Below are positions 60,331-64,000 of a DNA stretch of 64,000 bases, in pieces (position 1 is the first letter of the stretch; the number at the start of each line of letters is the position of its first letter). The stretch comes from Bacterioplanoides sp965200585 (GTDB lineage: Bacteria > Pseudomonadota > Gammaproteobacteria > Pseudomonadales > Oceanobacteraceae), in the NCBI RefSeq assembly GCF_965200585.1, contig NZ_OZ241361.1, one strand, 5' to 3'. The position numbers and the translations under genes were made by a program. The notes under the pieces were generated by a model. It had not been told where the DNA came from, did no database searches, and saw only the letters and a list, made by a program, of their open reading frames with translations.

Positions 60331-62355
60331 ATGACTGAGTTTCAAGCAATGGTGCCGGAATTAGGTCAGCTGGCGCTGATTATGGCGTTAGTGATGGCCG
60401 CGTTTCAGGTGGTGGTGCCGTTGGTCGGTGTTGCCGCCCGACGTGACTGGTTAATGGCCTATGCTCGCCCGTTGGCAACTGCGCAGGCGTTGTTTCTGGT
60501 GATCAGCCTGATCGCTCTGACCTACAGTTTTGTGATTGACGACTTCTCGGTTGCCTATGTGGCCTCCAACTCCAACACTGCCTTGCCAACTCCGTACAAA
60601 ATCAGTGCGGTATGGGGCGCTCACGAAGGTTCATTACTGCTGTGGGTGGCGATGCTGGGTTGTTGGGGCGTGGCGGTGGCCTGGTTCAGCCAGTCATTAC
60701 CGCTAATCATGGTGGCTCGGGTGCTGTCCATTATGGGCATGGTATCTGTGGGCTTTATCTTATTTACCGTAGAAACCTCTAATCCGTTTGAGCGGGTACT
60801 GCCGTCTCCGCCACGAGAGGGGGGCGACTTAAACCCGTTATTGCAGGACTTTGGTCTGATCGTTCACCCGCCTACGCTGTACATGGGTTATGTCGGGCTA
60901 TCGGTGGTGTTTGCTTTTGCACTGGCGGCACTGATGGGTGGCCGTTTGGATGCCGCTTGGGCACGTTGGTCGCGTCCGTGGACGGTGGCTGCCTGGATCT
61001 TCCTGACGTTAGGTATTGCACTGGGCAGCTGGTGGGCGTACTACGAGCTTGGCTGGGGTGGCTGGTGGTTCTGGGACCCGGTTGAAAACGCCTCATTAAT
61101 GCCCTGGCTGGTAGCAACCGCATTAATTCACTCGCTGGCGGTCACCGAAAAACGCGGCTTATTTAAAAGCTGGACGGTATTACTGGCGATTTTTGCCTTC
61201 TCATTAAGTTTGTTGGGTACCTTCCTGGTGCGCTCAGGCGTATTAACCTCGGTACATGCGTTTGCCTCAGACCCGGAGCGGGGGGTATTTATTCTGGCCT
61301 TGCTCGGCATCTGCGTCGGCGGCTCTTTATTGCTGTACGCCCTGAAAGCACCAACGGTGGCTTCTGTTGGCCGTTATGAATGGGTTTCGCGTGAAAGCGC
61401 CTTGTTGGCCAACAATCTGGTGCTGCTGGTGTCAGCATTTGCGATTTTGCTGGGTACCTTATATCCGCTGATTATCGACTTTATGGGTATGGGCAAAATC
61501 TCGGTAGGCGCTGCCTGGTTTAACACCATGTTTGTACCTCTGTCGGTGTTATTAAGTTTCCTGGTTGGTTTAGGAGCTATGTCACGTTGGAAAGCCGACG
61601 CTGTTGAACGCCTCAGTAAAGAATTGCTGGCTGCGTTTGTGGTGGCTGTGCTGCTGGCCTTTGCTACACCGCTGTTGATGGGTAATGACATGAACTGGCA
61701 GGTGGTGATGGGTATGTTTGTGGCGATCTGGGTGATTGCAGCAAGCTTATGGGATGTGTGGCAGAAGTCCCGTGGTCAGGTTGCCCGTATTCCGAAACTG
61801 GGCCTCAGTTATTTAGGCATGATAATCGCTCATATTGGTGTTGGGGTTAGTGTTATTGGTGTCACTTTGGTGGCGAATTACAGCATCGAAAAGTCGGTGC
61901 GCCTGGCACCGGGTGAGAGTGCTGAATTCGGTGGTTATCGCTTCGAGTTTGTTGAAAGTGGTCAGATTCAGGGGCCAAACTACACCTCGCAGGCCACCCG
62001 TTTCCATGTGTATGACGGTGATGATCTGATTGAAGTGATGACACCAGAAAAACGCCGTTATACCGCGCGTGGTACGGTGATGACCGAAGCAGAAATCGAC
62101 GTGAATTTGTGGCGCGATGTGTATGTTTCCATGGGTGAACCATTACAGAATGGCGCCTGGGGTATGCGCCTGCAGGTAAAACCGTTTATGCGCTGGGTAT
62201 GGCTGGGTTCTCTCTTTATGTCGCTGGGTGGTTTGTTAGCCATGCTGGATAAACGTTACAGAAGCAAAAATAGCCGCCGTAAAGAAAACCGTAGTAAAGA
62301 AAACCTAAGCAAAACGGCACAGGATCCTGCTCAACCACAGGAGCAAACCGTATGA
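60331..62355 (+). CDS. ccmF: Haem lyase subunit CcmF
   Basis: A 674-residue membrane protein with about fifteen helices. The WWD haem domain reads GGWWFWDPVENASLMPWL near 240-258. Haem-ligand His lie in WGAHEGSLLLW, VHPPTLYMGY, ATALIHS and TSVHAF. A C-terminal periplasmic beta domain (GESAEFGGYRFEFV) and a basic cytoplasmic tail finish the chain. With CcmH it attaches haem from CcmE to the CXXCH of apocytochrome c. The stop overlaps ccmG by 4 bp. Confidence 0.96.
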   Translation: MTEFQAMVPELGQLALIMALVMAAFQVVVPLVGVAARRDWLMAYARPLATAQALFLVISLIALTYSFVIDDFSVAYVASNSNTALPTPYKISAVWGAHEGSLLLWVAMLGCWGVAVAWFSQSLPLIMVARVLSIMGMVSVGFILFTVETSNPFERVLPSPPREGGDLNPLLQDFGLIVHPPTLYMGYVGLSVVFAFALAALMGGRLDAAWARWSRPWTVAAWIFLTLGIALGSWWAYYELGWGGWWFWDPVENASLMPWLVATALIHSLAVTEKRGLFKSWTVLLAIFAFSLSLLGTFLVRSGVLTSVHAFASDPERGVFILALLGICVGGSLLLYALKAPTVASVGRYEWVSRESALLANNLVLLVSAFAILLGTLYPLIIDFMGMGKISVGAAWFNTMFVPLSVLLSFLVGLGAMSRWKADAVERLSKELLAAFVVAVLLAFATPLLMGNDMNWQVVMGMFVAIWVIAASLWDVWQKSRGQVARIPKLGLSYLGMIIAHIGVGVSVIGVTLVANYSIEKSVRLAPGESAEFGGYRFEFVESGQIQGPNYTSQATRFHVYDGDDLIEVMTPEKRRYTARGTVMTEAEIDVNLWRDVYVSMGEPLQNGAWGMRLQVKPFMRWVWLGSLFMSLGGLLAMLDKRYRSKNSRRKENRSKENLSKTAQDPAQPQEQTV

Positions 62356-62873
62356 ATCGCGCGTTATTATTTATTCCCCTGGCGATATTTTTCGCCATGG
62401 GAGTGCTGTTTTGGATCGGCCTGGGCAAAGAAAATAAAGACGTATTGCCGTCGCCATTAATTGGTAAGTCGTTCCCGGAATTTGCTACCAAGGCACTGGA
62501 AAGTGGGGCTGAAATTTCGGCCACCAGTCTTGATGGTCAGCCGATGCTGGTGAATGTTTGGGCGACCTGGTGTCCAACCTGTAAAGCCGAGCACGAATTT
62601 TTAAATACCCTCGCCAGTGAAGGCATTCGTATTATTGGCATCAACTATAAAGACGATGACTTTAAAGCCAAGCAATGGCTCAGTGCCTATGGCAATCCGT
62701 ATGAGTTTAATGTGTCTGACCCGGATGGCAAGCTGGGGTTAGACCTCGGTGTGTATGGCGCACCGGAGACGTTTTTAGTCGATAGTCAGGGCATTATTCG
62801 CGCCAAACATGTGGGTGATTTAAACCCACGCGTCTGGGAAAAATTAAAACCCCAGTTTGATGCGATGCAATAA
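62352..62873 (+). CDS. ccmG: Thiol:disulfide interchange protein CcmG/DsbE
   Basis: A 173-residue membrane-tethered thioredoxin. N-terminal helix (about 5-22), redox motif WCPTC with Cys74 and Cys77, and the CcmG-type insert NYKDDDFKAKQWL and GVYGAPETFLVD with the cis-Pro. It keeps the apocytochrome CXXCH or CcmH Cys reduced. The ATG overlaps the ccmF stop by 4 bp. Confidence 0.95.
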   Translation: MNRALLFIPLAIFFAMGVLFWIGLGKENKDVLPSPLIGKSFPEFATKALESGAEISATSLDGQPMLVNVWATWCPTCKAEHEFLNTLASEGIRIIGINYKDDDFKAKQWLSAYGNPYEFNVSDPDGKLGLDLGVYGAPETFLVDSQGIIRAKHVGDLNPRVWEKLKPQFDAMQ

Positions 62874-62887
62874 CCGGAGAAACGCTG

Positions 62888-63367
62888 ATGAATTCTGTTT
62901 TTTTACGTTGGTCGTTTTTCCTGCTGCTGTCCGGCTTTTCTGCGATGAGCCTGGCAGTTATTGAAGGTCATAAATACCCGTTTGATAACCAACGAGATAC
63001 CGAGCGCTTTAATCAACTGGCTGAAGATTTACGCTGCCCGAAATGTCAGAACCAGAACCTGGCCGATTCCAATGCTCCGGTTGCGCGGGATATGCGCGAT
63101 AAAGTGTATGAGCTGATGCAACAGGGCAAAAGCGACGATGAAGTAGTGGGCTATATGGTTGATCGTTACGGCGATTTTGTGCGCTACAACCCGCCAATGC
63201 GTACCAATACCTTTTTATTGTGGTTTGGTCCGCTGATTATTTTTGCTCTGGGTCTGGTGTTGCTGGTGATGGTGCGCCGTGGTGGTAATAAAAAACAGAT
63301 GACGCCGTTAACCGACGCTGAAAAACAACGACTGGCACAGTTAAAAAAAGAAGGTGCTGATTCATGA
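62888..63367 (+). CDS. ccmH: CcmH (short form, CycL-like)
   Basis: A 159-residue protein with a signal peptide (about 1-23), the LRCPKCQNQNLADSN redox motif (Cys50 and Cys53), a three-helix bundle and one C-terminal membrane helix (about 105-127). The long E. coli CcmH is a fusion with the CcmI part. Here the two are separate genes, as in Pseudomonas. The stop overlaps the ccmI start by 4 bp (ATGA). Confidence 0.95.
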   Translation: MNSVFLRWSFFLLLSGFSAMSLAVIEGHKYPFDNQRDTERFNQLAEDLRCPKCQNQNLADSNAPVARDMRDKVYELMQQGKSDDEVVGYMVDRYGDFVRYNPPMRTNTFLLWFGPLIIFALGLVLLVMVRRGGNKKQMTPLTDAEKQRLAQLKKEGADS

Positions 63368-64000
63368 TCTGGGCAATTATTCTGCTGTTATTGCCATTAC
63401 TGGCATTATTAATTAAGCCGGTATTTTATAAAACAGACACCCATGTGGTGAGCCAGAGTGAAGAGAATCTGCGCTTATATCAGGAGCGTTGTCAGGAATT
63501 AACGCAAGCGGATTTAGACGACGAAACCCGTGCTGGATTGCAGCTGGAACTGGATCGTGAATTCCTTGCCAGCGATGCTCAGGAACAGGATTCGGCAGTA
63601 AAAGAAAATGCCGCCAATCGTTGGGTGTTATCGCTGTCATTATTTGTTGCTGCACTGGCTGCGACGTTTCTGTTGTATCAGAACTGGGGCGCGGGCAATG
63701 AATTACGGGCAACCGAATTATTAAGCAAAAGTGCCCAGGCACAACTCAGCGTGCCTGAGCAACAGGAATTGCTGGAACGCTTAGCCATGGCATCGGATAA
63801 ATTTCCGAATGAAATTGAATGGCGTTTTTTACGTGCCCGATTGCTGAACGCAGAGGGCGATTTTAAACAAGCTGCTGATGTATTTGCCGATATTCTGGTG
63901 ACACTACCACAAGAAGCCAAAGTGGATCGTGCGACCACCATGACGATGCTGGCCCAGGCGCGCTTCTTTGCCGCCGATCAGCAAGCGGATGAAAGCAACT
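63364..64000 (+). CDS. ccmI: CcmI (5' part only)
   Basis: The start is at 63364 and 212 codons are visible; the gene runs off the right edge. Two membrane helices (about 2-18 and 87-107) flank a cytoplasmic segment of about 65 residues with a leucine-rich coiled coil (SEENLRLYQERCQELTQADL). From about 120 a TPR-containing periplasmic domain begins (ELLERLAMASDKFPNEIEWRFLRARLLNAEGDFKQA). CcmI chaperones apocytochrome c to the CcmFH lyase. Confidence 0.93.
   Translation, partial: MIWAIILLLLPLLALLIKPVFYKTDTHVVSQSEENLRLYQERCQELTQADLDDETRAGLQLELDREFLASDAQEQDSAVKENAANRWVLSLSLFVAALAATFLLYQNWGAGNELRATELLSKSAQAQLSVPEQQELLERLAMASDKFPNEIEWRFLRARLLNAEGDFKQAADVFADILVTLPQEAKVDRATTMTMLAQARFFAADQQADESN

Noticed and set aside
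1..64000. Search for CRISPR arrays, prophage, insertion sequences, tRNA and rRNA genes
   Set aside because: None was seen. The repeats present are short tandem units without spacers. No transposase, integrase or phage structural gene occurs, and no cloverleaf-forming stretch stood out between genes.

Overview
The window looks like a piece of chromosome from a marine-type gammaproteobacterium. The cysteine synthase, HemN, DeaD, HrpB, Pta/AckA, PpnP, AlkB and full Ccm set are all of gammaproteobacterial type. Base composition is moderate, genes are tightly packed, and regulation by c-di-GMP is prominent. An Oceanospirillales lineage (Thalassolituus/Oceanobacter-like) is my best guess from gene content. 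It is an inference, not a demonstrated placement. I see no phage, insertion sequence, integron, CRISPR array, tRNA or rRNA. The region reads as ordinary core and lineage-specific chromosome.

Layout. 1-9.1 kb: the end of a NarL-type sensor kinase (cut by the left edge), a DUF4136 lipoprotein, an RND efflux pump with its lipoprotein adaptor, a patatin-like lipase, riboflavin synthase, a glutaredoxin and a TSUP permease. 9.1-20.5 kb: a 7TMR-DISM hybrid kinase, a large secreted metzincin-like protease with a candidate GlyGly-CTERM tail, a His-rich membrane-anchored protein just upstream of it, the HrpB helicase, a small basic protein and a GAF-PAS-GGDEF-EAL protein. 20.5-31 kb: a divergent FabG-like reductase/thiolase pair, DUF3301, a class I glutamine amidotransferase, DUF3820, a PilZ protein followed by a PAS-GGDEF-EAL protein, PpnP and a Cache sensor kinase. 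31-41 kb: DeaD, a second TSUP permease, the mesX-mesD methionine synthase pair, a repeat lipoprotein, a membrane-anchored receiver protein, and a CDF cation exporter overlapping a putative outer-membrane barrel gene. 40.4-54.1 kb: AlkB and CysK, a membrane diguanylate cyclase, a PlsC/YihG-type acyltransferase, Pta-AckA followed upstream by PilZ and Bax-like genes, a REC-GGDEF protein, an OlsB-like acyltransferase, a TlpA/ScsD-like thioredoxin and HemN with a good FNR/Anr box. 54.5-64 kb: a TetR regulator, a FlhB-C-terminal homologue with a FliK-like protein, and, divergently, ccmABCDEFGHI for cytochrome c maturation (ccmI cut by the right edge).

How the parts connect. Three themes recur. (1) c-di-GMP: four GGDEF proteins (two also with EAL) and two PilZ effectors lie in about 32 kb. 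(2) Respiration and haem: the ccm operon and an oxygen-regulated hemN lie within 6 kb of each other, with thioredoxin-like proteins in both neighbourhoods. (3) Sulfur and one-carbon metabolism: cysK, the mesXD pair and two TSUP permeases.

A structural feature not tied to any gene family is a set of short tandem repeats with a 15-bp unit at five separate places, both in reading frames (as five-residue repeats) and between genes. The most promising under-described gene groups are the His-rich protein/metzincin pair, the receiver-coiled-coil-tail-anchor protein, and the CDF/outer-membrane-protein pair.
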